Shown here: positions 53,301 to 61,376 of the stretch, piece by piece
How positions within the stretch are numbered: the stretch's first letter is position 1
Layout of the letters: every line of letters begins with the position of its first letter
Source of the DNA: Oricola thermophila
GTDB lineage: Bacteria; Pseudomonadota; Alphaproteobacteria; Rhizobiales; Rhizobiaceae
DNA: 64,000 nucleotides
Assembly: GCF_013358405.1 (NCBI RefSeq)
Contig: NZ_CP054836.1
Span: forward strand, 3,820,001 to 3,884,000
Direction: 5' to 3'
Position numbers and translations under genes: made by a program
Notes under the pieces: model-generated
The model's database searches: none
Seen by the model: only the letters and a program-made list of their open reading frames with translations
What the model was told of the DNA's origin: nothing

Positions 53301-53841
53301 TGCCGCCCGCGAGCGCGAGATTGCGGGCAAACCGGGAGCTCTCACCGAGACGGCGGCACGGCAACTGTTCAAGCTGATGGCTGTCAAGGACGAGTTCGAA
53401 GTGGCGCGGCTTTACACGCTTCCGGATTTCCGCCGGCAGTTGGAAAGCGAGTTCTCCGACTGGCGCAAGATCGAGTTTCATCTCGCGCCGCCGGTGCTGG
53501 GAAAGACGGACAGCGGCGGGCGGCCGAAGAAGAGCGTCTTCGGGCCCTGGATGATGAAGGCATTCGTCGTTCTCGCAAGTCTCAGGCGCCTGCGGTTCTC
53601 GCCGATAAACATTTTCGCGCGGCATCCCGACCGGCGGCTGGAATGGGAGACCTTGGCGCAGTACGAGCGTGACCTCGATCTCATCGCCGAGATGGTACAG
53701 GAAGACGACCTGGCGGCGGCGACGGCGTTTGCCGCATGGCCCGAAGCGATCGCAGGTTATGGACATATACGGGTGAAAAGCATCGAGGATGCCATGGCAC
53801 GCCGTGCAGGGCACAACAGGGCGTTCGCCGCCAAGATCTGA
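50383..53841 (+). CDS. Indolepyruvate ferredoxin oxidoreductase, fused alpha/beta type
   Basis: A 1152-residue enzyme that oxidatively decarboxylates aryl pyruvates from aromatic amino acid transamination to acyl-CoA, reducing ferredoxin. N-terminal pyrimidine-binding domain; TPP domain (GIGCHFMAIWMERD, GDGTYNHSG); a 4Fe-4S segment CEGCGDCSVQSNC with further cysteines to CVKGFCPS; a gamma domain (GIGGTGVVTIGAV); and a C-terminal extension from about 950. The start at MDLRPVKLDDKYDL has GAGGAGG just upstream. Hydroxyphenylpyruvate oxidised here would give a hydroxyphenylacetyl derivative, a possible link to the hpa cluster. Confidence 0.9.
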   Translation: MDLRPVKLDDKYDLGCERIFVSGTQAIVRMLLMQRERDRRAGLKTAGFVSGYRGSPIGGLDQQLWAAGKALEAANIRFQPGLNEELAATACWGTQQAELNGEGVHDGVFALWYGKGPGVDRTGDVFRHGNLAGSSRHGGVLALMGDDHTAESSTNAHQSEFAFVDTLIPIFNPAGVQEIIDYGLHSYALSRFAGTWAAMKCVKDNIESTASVYAGIDRVNPVLPEFDMPPGGLNIRRMDINFLEQEDRLHRFKREAAVAYNRANKIDRVVWSGGRNPKLGLVAAGKNYLDLREALQDLGIDEAAATKLGIRLYKVGMPWPLDPDDLIRFADGLHTIFVVEEKRGLIEVQIKEELYGFTNRPLVIGKRDEKNRTLFPIMGALDPNDIAIAVGERVLSVCGENEEVAARIAHIRKVQKAFSGTTDVATRMPTFCSGCPHNTSTRVPEGARASAGIGCHFMAIWMERDTEGFTQMGGEGANWVGEAPFSKRGHIFQNLGDGTYNHSGSLAIRFALSAGVNITYKILYNDAVAMTGGQHVEGDLTVDEIARQVRAEGVERIAVVSDEPDKYAGHANFPGGVTIHHRDDLDDVQRELQAVPGVSVLIYDQTCAAEKRRRRKRGTFPDPDKRVLINELVCEGCGDCSVQSNCVAVQPLETEFGRKRRIDQSACNKDFSCVKGFCPSFVTVHGAKLRKPEPVQGKSDPLEGVPEAPRFALDESREEWAAVIDGIGGTGVVTIGAVLGMAAHLEGKGVGIIDMAGLAQKGGAVFTHMRIGRTPEAVSSIRVSPGKADLVLGGDIVVSGNRKVLGTIRKGDTLVVVNKAEIMPGDFARHPDLRLPTDKLVGALRKAAGPKGLHLVDATAAAEAIFANSIAGNMFMLGFAAQKGGLPVSTEAIEEAIRLNGQAVRMNIDAFRWGRRAAHDPAAIEKLLETKRGPRDREISRTLDEVIERRAEFLAGYHDVTYAQRYRDRVASVAAREREIAGKPGALTETAARQLFKLMAVKDEFEVARLYTLPDFRRQLESEFSDWRKIEFHLAPPVLGKTDSGGRPKKSVFGPWMMKAFVVLASLRRLRFSPINIFARHPDRRLEWETLAQYERDLDLIAEMVQEDDLAAATAFAAWPEAIAGYGHIRVKSIEDAMARRAGHNRAFAAKI

Positions 53842-54205
53842 CGGGATCAGAAGGCGGAATGGCATGACCTTCGGCGATTGCCGAGCCGCCATCGGGGCGG
53901 AACCGGATGGTCATCCGGAGCCGGGAGCAAGCATGGAGATGCGTGCCGAGGACCGAGCGGCGGGCCTCCCTTCCAGTCGCATGCTGCGAGTTTTATCCCG
54001 GTCTTTCACGATTTATTGGCATTTTGTCGCCATTTAGCGCGCCGGTTTCGCCGTGCCGAGCGGGACAGCCGGCACGGGGCAGCCCGCGGGAGCCGCAAAT
54101 GTGTCCCAATATAGTTCGATGCGCGCAATTTCGGGACGGCACGAAACGCTTCATTAAGCGCGAACTGGTAGGTTTCCGTGACGTCGCCGGGTGTCGAGAG
54201 GTCCG
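53842..54205. other. 364-bp gap without a supported gene
   Basis: Nothing codes convincingly. A few GC-rich dyads occur around 54040-54090, and an AT-rich patch at 54000-54035 may belong to the promoter of the GGDEF-EAL gene. No RNA family or terminator was recognised. Confidence 0.4.
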
Positions 54206-56542
54206 TTGAAGCAGAACATATCAAAAGCAATGACTGCCGAGGTGTACACGTCATTTGTGGACACCTTCTTCTCGGATTCTCGGTCTCTCGTCGTCGGTGC
54301 CGGAATGCAGGCGATTGTCGTCGGCGCGGCCTGGCTCGACACCGATCATCCCATCTATCTGGTCCTGATCGTGGCCATGTTGGTCACGGCTTTTGTCCGG
54401 CTGCTGCAGGTGCGCGCCTATCACAAAGACAGGGGCAGTCTTCCGGACCTCGACCACGAGGACAAGGTTCGATGGGCCACGCAATGGGAAAACCGGTATA
54501 TCTGGCTGGGATGTGCGGCGACATCGCTGATCGGAATTTATGCTTTCGTGGCGATGCATGTCGCTTACAGCGAGTACACGGTGATATCGGCGTTCACCCT
54601 TGTCTTTGCCACATTGCCGACCGTTGTCGGCCGTCTCTACGGTTCACCGCGCCTCGTATTCTTCATCATGGTCTCGTTGCTGTTGCCGACTTCGCTCGGC
54701 GCGGCACTCTACGGGGACTTTGCGCATGTCCTCGCCGCCTTGATGTGCATTCCTTACCTTATGCTGGTCCAGCGACTGGTCCGCAGCATTCGCTCTTCCG
54801 TTCTCGACGCCATCTCTGGCCGCTGGACGAACCAGGAAATCGCTGAGCGCTTCGATATCGCGCTCAACAACATGTCGCACGGACTGATCATGTTCGATGG
54901 CGACCTGCGCATACTGGTCGCCAACCGAACAGCAAAAACACTGTTCAACGTGCCTTCGCATATCGACCTAGAAGGCCGTAATTTCGAAGCGATTCTTCGA
55001 TATGGACGGCAGAGAAAGGCCTTGTCCGCGCGTCAGGTGGATAAGCTGAAGCGACAGCTCGTGCCGATGATCCTGAAGGGCGGAAGCGTCAAGCATTTCG
55101 TCCTGAATGATGGACGCCATGTCGAGTTCAAGTCCAACCCGCGGGCCTTTTCGGGCGCTGTCTTGACCTTCGAAGACGTGACCGAACGGATCAATGCCGA
55201 AAAGCAGATGATCAACATGGCGCGTTACGACGCTTTGACGGGTTTGCCCAATCGCGGCTACTTCGCCACACTGATTGCCGAGCGCCTGAGGCAGACGACA
55301 GGCGATAGCGATTGCGTCCTCATCATGCTCGACATCGACGATTTCAAGCACGTCAACGACACGCTGGGCCATTCGCAAGGCGATGCCCTGTTGTGTGCCG
55401 TTGCCAACAGGTTGAAGGATTTCCGCACCGGCGATGTCATGATCTCCCGCCAGGGTGGCGACGAATTCATGATCTTTGTCCCGACGATGGCCGACGGCGA
55501 AACGCCCGGCCAGATTGCGGAGAGCCTGCGCGCAATTCTCGCCGGCGTCTATGAACTCGGTGGTGAACAGGTGCATGTCACGGTGTCCATCGGAGCTGCC
55601 ACGTCCGAACGCAGCAAGTTCGAACTGAACACGATGATGATGCGGTCGGACCTGGCCCTCTATCGCTCGAAGGCGCTTGGCAAGGGCGTCTGGTCGGTCT
55701 TCGAGGAATCCATGGACGCCGAGTACAAGCGGCGGCAGCTTGTGAAGAACGAACTGGCCAAGGCGCTCGATCACGACATGCTGACGGTCCGCTACCAGCC
55801 CATCGTCGATGCCAAGACCGGACGGATTGTCGCCTGTGAGGCACTGTCGCGCTGGAACCATCCGGAACTCGGCGACATCTCACCGGCAGAGTACATTCCG
55901 CTTGCGGAGGAGATGGGCATGATCGGCAAGGTGAGTCGGTCCGTGCTGGCCCGTGCTCTCAGCGATTGCGCCACTTGGCCGGAGAGCGTCAACATTTCCG
56001 TGAATCTGTCCGCCATAGATTTTCGCCGTTCGCGTCTGCTCGATGAAATCGACAGTGCCGTCAGCGCTTCGGGCGTTGCGCCGGAACGACTGGAAATCGA
56101 AGTGACCGAAACCGCCGTGATCTCCAACGAACAGGAGATGTTCGCGGTTCTGCAGGCGATCCGCGACCGCGGCATCAAGATATCTCTTGACGATTTCGGT
56201 ACCGGTTACTCGTCGCTCGGCTATCTGCACAAGCTTCCGCTGGACAAGGTCAAGATAGACCGTTCCTTCGTCGAGGGCATAGAGAGCGGTCAGACGCCGA
56301 TCGCGCTGCTGCGGGGTGTCGCCAACTTGTGCAAGACATTGGGACTGCAGGTGACGATCGAAGGCGTGTCGTCCGACGACCAGCTCAATCTCGTCCTGGC
56401 GACCGAGGGCGTGAGCCGTATCCAGGGATTCGTGCTCGGCCCGGCACTGCCCTCGTCCTCGGTTCTGGAACTCGCCCAGCATACGCTCTTGCCGAATTCG
56501 CTGAACCGTGAAACCGAGCAACGGGCCGTTCCCGCGATGTGA
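54206..56542 (+). CDS. GGDEF-EAL c-di-GMP turnover protein with membrane sensor and PAS domain
   Basis: A 778-residue protein: five or six helices (to about 200), a PAS-like domain (about 215-335, GLIMFDGDLRILVANRTAK), a GGDEF domain with intact motif (SRQGGDEFMIF) and an EAL domain (CEALSRW, DDFGTGYSSLGYL, KIDRSFVEG). Both active sites look complete, so it may be bifunctional. The RxxD before GGDEF is one residue out of register with the usual inhibitory site. The start is uncertain: TTG at 54206 after GAGAGG is preferred; GTG at 54191 and ATG at 54230 are alternatives. Confidence 0.9.
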   Translation: MKQNISKAMTAEVYTSFVDTFFSDSRSLVVGAGMQAIVVGAAWLDTDHPIYLVLIVAMLVTAFVRLLQVRAYHKDRGSLPDLDHEDKVRWATQWENRYIWLGCAATSLIGIYAFVAMHVAYSEYTVISAFTLVFATLPTVVGRLYGSPRLVFFIMVSLLLPTSLGAALYGDFAHVLAALMCIPYLMLVQRLVRSIRSSVLDAISGRWTNQEIAERFDIALNNMSHGLIMFDGDLRILVANRTAKTLFNVPSHIDLEGRNFEAILRYGRQRKALSARQVDKLKRQLVPMILKGGSVKHFVLNDGRHVEFKSNPRAFSGAVLTFEDVTERINAEKQMINMARYDALTGLPNRGYFATLIAERLRQTTGDSDCVLIMLDIDDFKHVNDTLGHSQGDALLCAVANRLKDFRTGDVMISRQGGDEFMIFVPTMADGETPGQIAESLRAILAGVYELGGEQVHVTVSIGAATSERSKFELNTMMMRSDLALYRSKALGKGVWSVFEESMDAEYKRRQLVKNELAKALDHDMLTVRYQPIVDAKTGRIVACEALSRWNHPELGDISPAEYIPLAEEMGMIGKVSRSVLARALSDCATWPESVNISVNLSAIDFRRSRLLDEIDSAVSASGVAPERLEIEVTETAVISNEQEMFAVLQAIRDRGIKISLDDFGTGYSSLGYLHKLPLDKVKIDRSFVEGIESGQTPIALLRGVANLCKTLGLQVTIEGVSSDDQLNLVLATEGVSRIQGFVLGPALPSSSVLELAQHTLLPNSLNRETEQRAVPAM

Positions 56543-56671
56543 CACATGCTTCGGATCCGCGCTTGCCTTGCGCGGGGAAGCCTCGAACCAAACTTCCCGT
56601 ATCACCCCTTGCAACAGTCGGCCGGCATGACCGCGCAGGCGAAATTTTGCCATGATTCGAATTTGTTAACC

Positions 56672-56687
56672 TTAACGAATCGTAAAC
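56672..56687 (+). promoter_or_regulatory. Candidate CtrA-type box
   Basis: TTAA-N7-TAAAC fits the CtrA consensus TTAA-N7-TTAAC with one mismatch, and a further TTAACCTTAAC overlap lies just before it. It is about 70-85 bp upstream of the N-acyl amino acid synthase-like gene. Confidence 0.35.
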
Positions 56688-56756
56688 GGGTTCGATGGTA
56701 TTTACATATGATTAATGTCGTCTACTGTGCGGCCCAGATGGGGACTTGTATCGAGT

Positions 56757-57494
56757 ATGACGGCCAGAAACGTTGTGAACGCGCAGGCTGGCGCAAGCCT
56801 GCAGGAGCGCATCTTCGAGGTGATGGATCGCATCGAATACCGGAGGATCGTCTCTCCGGAAGACTTCGAGGACATCAGTCAGCTGCGAAGCCTGGCGTTC
56901 GATGCACATGCCATCTACAGCCGCAAACTCAATGGCAATGCGACCGATGACAGCGACTTCTGGCCGGGCGTGCAGGTCTTCGGCATGTACTACGATCGCG
57001 AACTTGTTTCCACGATACGCATCGCCCATGTGACGCCCAAGAACCGGGATTGCCAGGCAGTGCGGCTCTTTCCTGAGGTACTCGATCCGCTTCTTGACCA
57101 GGGACAGACCTTCATCGATCCGAGCCGGTTCGCCGTGAATGACGAGATTTCCCGAGATGTCCCGGGGTTGGCGCTCTTGACGCTGAGGCTCGCCTTCATG
57201 GCGACGAAGTATTTTGGCGTTGACGCCTGTCTGGGCCTGGTCACCGAGGATCATGTTCCGTTTTATCGCCGGGTGTTTCGGTCCACGGTCATCGCGGGGC
57301 CGAAGAAGTGCGAAGGATTCGCGGTGCCACTGGTTCTGTTCGCAAGTCCGTTGCGGGAAGAGGAAATCTGCGCACGGTACCCCTTGTTTCGTTCTACGGC
57401 GAAGGAGAGGGAAATGCTTTTCGACACCCCTGCTTCGGGCATGCCTCCGCTTACAATTCTCCCGACCGCGAAATATGTCGCGCATGCGGCCTGA
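56757..57494 (+). CDS. N-acyl amino acid synthase FeeM-like / AHL synthase-like acyltransferase
   Basis: A 245-residue GNAT-fold protein of the FeeM/LuxI-like group: YRRIVSPEDFEDISQLRSLAF at the start, YYDRELVSTIRI in the core, IDPSRFAVNDEI, and a C-terminal HVPFYRRVFRS segment (key residues). FeeM-type enzymes join a long acyl chain from acyl-ACP to an amino acid. No LuxR partner or ACP gene adjoins. The start is not certain; ATG at 56715 is the alternative, and neither has a strong ribosome site. Confidence 0.7.
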   Translation: MTARNVVNAQAGASLQERIFEVMDRIEYRRIVSPEDFEDISQLRSLAFDAHAIYSRKLNGNATDDSDFWPGVQVFGMYYDRELVSTIRIAHVTPKNRDCQAVRLFPEVLDPLLDQGQTFIDPSRFAVNDEISRDVPGLALLTLRLAFMATKYFGVDACLGLVTEDHVPFYRRVFRSTVIAGPKKCEGFAVPLVLFASPLREEEICARYPLFRSTAKEREMLFDTPASGMPPLTILPTAKYVAHAA

Positions 57495-57584
57495 CGAAGC
57501 ATTCGATGTCGGGGGCATTGAAGTCGCGGCCGGATTTCGCTAATCGCAGCTGACTGAATGTTATTGCGCAGCGGAGCAACAGAA

Positions 57585-57809
57585 ATGGCCGAAAACCAAC
57601 CGACAGGTCCTGCAGAAACCGGAGCAGAGATGGACTACGGCGAGCACGAGCGGACGTTTTCGATGTTTCTGGCCCTGACCAAGTGGCTCGTGATCCTTAG
57701 CGTGTCCCTTCTCGTGGCGATGGCGTTCGGCTTTTTCGCCGGCGGCGGCCTTTTCGGCGGCATCGTTCTTTTCATCGTGCTGAACGCACTCGCCTATTTC
57801 CTGACCTGA
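57585..57809 (+). CDS. aa3-type cytochrome c oxidase small subunit IV
   Basis: A 74-residue protein with an N-terminal soluble part holding EMDYGEHERTFSMFL and two close hydrophobic stretches (LVILSVSLLVAMAFGFF and GGIVLFIVLNALAYFL), the pattern of the alphaproteobacterial CoxIV_bac subunit. It accompanies the aa3 oxidase though its gene often lies apart from ctaCDE, as here. Start chosen at MAENQPTG. Confidence 0.8.
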   Translation: MAENQPTGPAETGAEMDYGEHERTFSMFLALTKWLVILSVSLLVAMAFGFFAGGGLFGGIVLFIVLNALAYFLT

Positions 57810-57936
57810 CAAGCGGACCGGGTTCACCCGGTTCAACGCCGGCGGTTGATCGCGTCGCCCCCGGGTGGCGCGTCCGCGCGTCTTGGCCAAGACGTGGTCG
57901 GTTCCAGCGACAGCTGGCGCAAGGAGAGGTGGCGAA

Positions 57937-58782
57937 ATGAGTGCTACGCGCGTCAGCGCCGCATTGAACGTACCGGCAATCATGGCACGCAAGGGCGGCG
58001 ATCCGCTTGTGTGCCTGACGGCCTATACCACGCCGATTGCCAGGCTGGCCGATCGTCACTGTGACATCATTCTCGTGGGCGACAGCGTCGGGATGGTGCT
58101 GCACGGTCTCGATTCAACGCTTGGTGTCACGCTCGAAATGATGATCCTGCACGGGCAGGCAGTGCGGCGCGGCGTCGACAAGGCGCTCATGGTTGTTGAT
58201 ATGCCGTTTGGCTCCTACGAGGAAAGCCCCGAGCAGGCCTTCCGCAACGCGGCCCGCCTGATGGCAGAGACCGGCTGCGAGGCCGTCAAGCTCGAGGGCG
58301 GTGCGTCAATGATCGAAACAATATCCTTCCTGACATCGCGCGGTGTTCCCGTTATGGGGCATATTGGTCTCACGCCGCAGGCGGTTAACATGTTCGGCGG
58401 CTACAGGGTGCAGGGACGCGGCACAGCAGGTGAAACAATTCGTCGTGATGCTCAAGCCGTAGCCGATGCCGGGGCATTTTCCGTCGTCATTGAAAAGGTG
58501 CCGGAAAGTCTGGCGCGTTCGGTGACGGAAGACGTGGCCGTTCCCACCATTGGAATAGGGGCTTCGCCCGCATGTGACGGCCAGATCCTCGTCGTCGACG
58601 ACATGCTCGGGATGTTCAGCGACTTTCGGCCGAAATTCGTCAAGCGCTATGGCAATCTTGCGACAGAGGCGGAAGAGGCGATTGCGTCATATGCCAGGGA
58701 TGTGCGGTCGAGGAGCTTCCCCGATGAGAGTCATGTATTCGGCGACGATGAGCCGCTGGGGGACAGGAAAGCCGGCCGATGA
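57937..58782 (+). CDS. panB: PanB, 3-methyl-2-oxobutanoate hydroxymethyltransferase
   Basis: First committed step of pantothenate synthesis: transfers a hydroxymethyl group from methylene-tetrahydrofolate to 2-oxoisovalerate. The 281-residue TIM barrel shows the metal- and substrate-binding [27 protein letters not shown] and GHIGLTPQ blocks. GGAGAGGTGGCGAA precedes the ATG. It overlaps panC as ATGA. Confidence 0.95.
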   Translation: MSATRVSAALNVPAIMARKGGDPLVCLTAYTTPIARLADRHCDIILVGDSVGMVLHGLDSTLGVTLEMMILHGQAVRRGVDKALMVVDMPFGSYEESPEQAFRNAARLMAETGCEAVKLEGGASMIETISFLTSRGVPVMGHIGLTPQAVNMFGGYRVQGRGTAGETIRRDAQAVADAGAFSVVIEKVPESLARSVTEDVAVPTIGIGASPACDGQILVVDDMLGMFSDFRPKFVKRYGNLATEAEEAIASYARDVRSRSFPDESHVFGDDEPLGDRKAGR

Positions 58783-59630
58783 GTATCGCGATCGAACGTA
58801 CCGTTGCGGGCTTGCGCGGGTATGTTGCGGATTGGCGCAGCAAGGGGCAGCGGATCGGCGTGGTGCCAACGATGGGAGCATTGCACGAGGGGCACCTGAG
58901 CCTTGTTCGTGCCGCGCTGGAGCGAATGGATCGCGTGATCGTTACGGTGTTCGTGAACCCGAAGCAGTTCGATAACGCGGACGATCTGGCCACCTATCCA
59001 CGTACCGAGAGGGAAGACGCTGAAAAGCTGGAAACCGTTGGTGCGCATCTCTTGTATTGTCCGGATGCTGGCGAAATGTATCCGGCCGGTTTCTCGACCA
59101 CTGTTTCGGTTTCCGGCATCTCGGAGGGGTTGTGCGGGGCCCACCGGCCCGGCCATTTCGATGGTGTGGCCACCGTGGTGGCGAAGCTGCTCCTGCAGAC
59201 CGGAGCCGATGCCGCCTTCTTCGGCGAGAAGGACTTTCAGCAGTTGCAGGTGGTCCGCCGCATGGTTGCCGACATGGACATACCGGTCAAGATTGTCGGT
59301 TGTCCGACGGTGCGGGAAGCGGACGGGCTGGCGCTGTCTTCCAGAAATGTCCGGCTGAGCGCGGAAGATCGTGCTATCGCACCGGCGCTGGCAAGGGGCC
59401 TGGTCGAAGCCGCGAAAAGGATCGAGATGGGCGACGATGTTGCGGATTCGCTCGCATGGGCGCGTCGCGCGATCGAGGCAGCCGGCTTTCGCGAAGTGGA
59501 GTATCTGGAACTGCGCGGCGAAGACGATCTGGCGCCGATGACCTCGCTCAACCGTCCTGCCCGCTTGCTGGCAGCCGCCTGGCTTGGCAATACACGGCTT
59601 ATCGACAACGTGCCGATCGGCGGTCGCTGA
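58779..59630 (+). CDS. panC: PanC, pantothenate synthetase
   Basis: Condenses pantoate and beta-alanine with ATP. The 283-residue protein carries the adenylate-forming motif [14 protein letters not shown], a conserved [17 protein letters not shown] and the KMSKS-like [10 protein letters not shown]. Translationally coupled to panB; panD and panE are not in the window. Confidence 0.95.
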   Translation: MSIAIERTVAGLRGYVADWRSKGQRIGVVPTMGALHEGHLSLVRAALERMDRVIVTVFVNPKQFDNADDLATYPRTEREDAEKLETVGAHLLYCPDAGEMYPAGFSTTVSVSGISEGLCGAHRPGHFDGVATVVAKLLLQTGADAAFFGEKDFQQLQVVRRMVADMDIPVKIVGCPTVREADGLALSSRNVRLSAEDRAIAPALARGLVEAAKRIEMGDDVADSLAWARRAIEAAGFREVEYLELRGEDDLAPMTSLNRPARLLAAAWLGNTRLIDNVPIGGR

Positions 59631-59633
59631 AGG

Positions 59634-60518
59634 TCAGACCTTGCCTCCGACGCGGGCCAGCCCGCTGCGCGCGGGCTCATATGCCGGGTCGAGCTGCAAT
59701 GCACGCTGATAGGACTTCCTTGCTTTCGCGACATCGCCCTTCTTTTCGTAGACCAGCGCCTGGTTCGCCCAGCTTTCGGCGACACGGTCGTTCAATTGAA
59801 GTGCGTAGTTGAAATCGTCAAATGCATTGTCCAACTGACCAAGCGCGACATATGAAAGACCGCGGCCGTTGTAGGGCTCGGGCGCATTTGGCTGAAGCGA
59901 AATGGCGGTAGAGAAGTCGTCTATCGCAAAGTCGTGCTGTCCCCGGCTCTGGTAAACGAGACCTCGGCGGTGATAGGCGCGCGGATCGGTCGTATCGAGC
60001 TGGATCGCCTTCTGGAAATCGTTGAACGCTTCCGTGACGCGACCGGAACGGCGATAGAGTTCGCCGCGGCCGATATAGGCGGTGTCGTAGCGCGGATTGA
60101 TCCGCAGCGCGGCGTTGTAGTCTTCCGCAGCGCGGCCGAGATCGCCCAGTGCCCGCCAGATAAGCGCACGATTTGCATAAGCCTCGAAGAAGCGCGGATT
60201 TAGCGCGATCGCCTGGTCGAAGTCTCGCAGGGCTTCCTGGTATCGACCGGCCCGTCCGAAGGCGGAACCGCGCACATTGTATGCGCTCGGATCATTTGGA
60301 TTGGCGCGAATCACCTCGGTCAGGGAGGCGATGTTCTCCTCGCTGCCCTGCTCGGCTTCGATCGTGGTGGCGAGGCTATTGTTTATGGTGCTGGACTGAC
60401 AGCCCGCAAGGGCTGCTGCAACTAGGACAAGGCCGGCAAGAGATCCGCGCAGTTTCACGGAATGGCGTGTCGCGTCCGAGACCCAACTGCCCCGCTTCTT
60501 GCCGTCAATGATGTCCAT
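59634..60518 (-). CDS. TPR-repeat lipoprotein
   Basis: A 294-residue protein with a basic N-terminus, a hydrophobic signal and lipobox LAGC (about residue 40), then six or more TPR units, each with the pattern A-Y/W-x-x-RG or NRA and ALxLxP (for example ALRDFDQAIALNPRFFEAYANRA, key residues). NlpI-like outer-membrane adaptor role is possible. Convergent with panC, 3 bp apart. Confidence 0.83.
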   Translation of the reverse strand: MDIIDGKKRGSWVSDATRHSVKLRGSLAGLVLVAAALAGCQSSTINNSLATTIEAEQGSEENIASLTEVIRANPNDPSAYNVRGSAFGRAGRYQEALRDFDQAIALNPRFFEAYANRALIWRALGDLGRAAEDYNAALRINPRYDTAYIGRGELYRRSGRVTEAFNDFQKAIQLDTTDPRAYHRRGLVYQSRGQHDFAIDDFSTAISLQPNAPEPYNGRGLSYVALGQLDNAFDDFNYALQLNDRVAESWANQALVYEKKGDVAKARKSYQRALQLDPAYEPARSGLARVGGKV

Positions 60519-60552
60519 AAAGTTCGTTTCCCCTCGCCGGCACTGTCACGAA

Positions 60553-60590
60553 CAAAAAAGCGGCGCGCTTTTCTGAAAAGCAACGCCACT
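60553..60590 (-). terminator. rpsU terminator
   Basis: On the minus strand GTGGCG-TT-GCTTTT pairs with AAAAGC-G-CGCCGC, with a small internal loop, followed by TTTTTTG (60559-60553). It lies just after the rpsU stop. Confidence 0.75.
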
Positions 60591-60620
60591 TATCAATTCA
60601 AAAGTAGACGAAATCGCGGC

Positions 60621-60842
60621 TTAACGACCGCGGCCTCCGAGAAGGCCCTCGCGCTGGGCACGTTTCCGGGCCAACTTGCGTGTGCGGCGAACCGCTTCAG
60701 CCTTTTCGCGGGCGCGCTTCTCCGACGGCTTTTCATAGTGTCCGCGCATCTTCATTTCGCGGAAAATGCCTTCGCGCTGCATCTTTTTCTTCAAAGCGCG
60801 AAGCGCCTGGTCAACATTGTTGTCGCGTACGAGAACCTGCAC
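60621..60842 (-). CDS. rpsU: Ribosomal protein bS21
   Basis: A 73-residue, strongly basic small-subunit protein ([27 protein letters not shown]), with the longer C-terminal tail usual in alphaproteobacteria ([19 protein letters not shown]). The start is the GTG at 60842, giving [13 protein letters not shown] lies upstream. A terminator follows within 70 bp. Confidence 0.93.
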   Translation of the reverse strand: MQVLVRDNNVDQALRALKKKMQREGIFREMKMRGHYEKPSEKRAREKAEAVRRTRKLARKRAQREGLLGGRGR

Positions 60843-61074
60843 GTGTATCCCAACTTTCCAATTGTGTTGATCGATCGCCGGAACACGAAAATCCGGCCCC
60901 GCGACGAGTTCGCCGCAGAATTCGGGCTGCGCATACCAGAAAAGGTCGACTTTGTCCACTATCCGGGTTGCCGGATTCCGTCAATTCGGGGTGCAAGATG
61001 TATTCTCACGTATTTGTGAAAACAAGACGCCAAAATTCCTCGCGCAAGGCAGTAAATGCGATATATTACGTAAC
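60843..61074. promoter_or_regulatory. Divergent region between rpsU and the candidate small RNA
   Basis: This stretch should hold the rpsU promoter (minus strand) and, at its right end, TATATT (61062-61067) as a likely -10 for the rightward small RNA. The matching -35 is poor. No protein gene is supported. Confidence 0.35.
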
Positions 61075-61222
61075 GTAACCCGTCTCCGGAGGACCGAGCC
61101 GTTTGCCCGGGGAGGCGCGTCGCTTTCACTGATCTCCGAGTCAAGGATTTCGGTGGCCTAATTCCTCCGGATCAGGCTACCGAGAAGGCACGGGATTCGC
61201 CCCATCCCCGTGCCTTCTTTTT
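61075..61222 (+). ncRNA. Candidate structured small RNA or leader upstream of soxB
   Basis: About 148 nt bounded by a possible -10 (61062) and a strong terminator (61185-61222). TCCGGAGGA (61085-61093) pairs perfectly with TCCTCCGGA (61163-61171), closing a long-range helix around a 69-nt internal part that has a smaller CCGA/TCGG hairpin. The size and rod-like form resemble 6S-type RNAs, but no family was recognised; a 5' attenuator for the sox operon is the alternative. Confidence 0.4.
61185..61222 (+). terminator. Rho-independent terminator
   Basis: Perfect 10-bp arms AAGGCACGGG and CCCGTGCCTT (61185-61216), then CTTTTT. It faces rightward, 155 bp before soxB. Confidence 0.8.
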
Positions 61223-61376
61223 GTTCCGCGCTGACAGCCGGATCCCTTGCCGTGCGCGCCATGTGGCGTCGCAAAAAGGGCAGGGTGTCGTATTCGCAGC
61301 AGTTAATGCTACCTTCAGACAGCGTGCAGGGGGTGCCTGCATGGCCGAATCACGACGACCTAACGGGGTTACCTCG

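Noticed and set aside
54017..54032. A sigma-54-like sequence (TGGCATTTTGTCGC) before the GGDEF-EAL gene
   Set aside because: GG and GC are nine rather than ten bases apart, so it does not fit the -24/-12 spacing.
54206..56542. Canonical RxxD inhibitory site in the GGDEF-EAL protein
   Set aside because: Arg-Thr-Gly-Asp is present but lies six rather than five residues before GGDEF, out of register.
61081..61180. Glycine or folate riboswitch upstream of the sarcosine oxidase operon
   Set aside because: Attractive by function, but none of the conserved core sequences recalled for those riboswitches is present.
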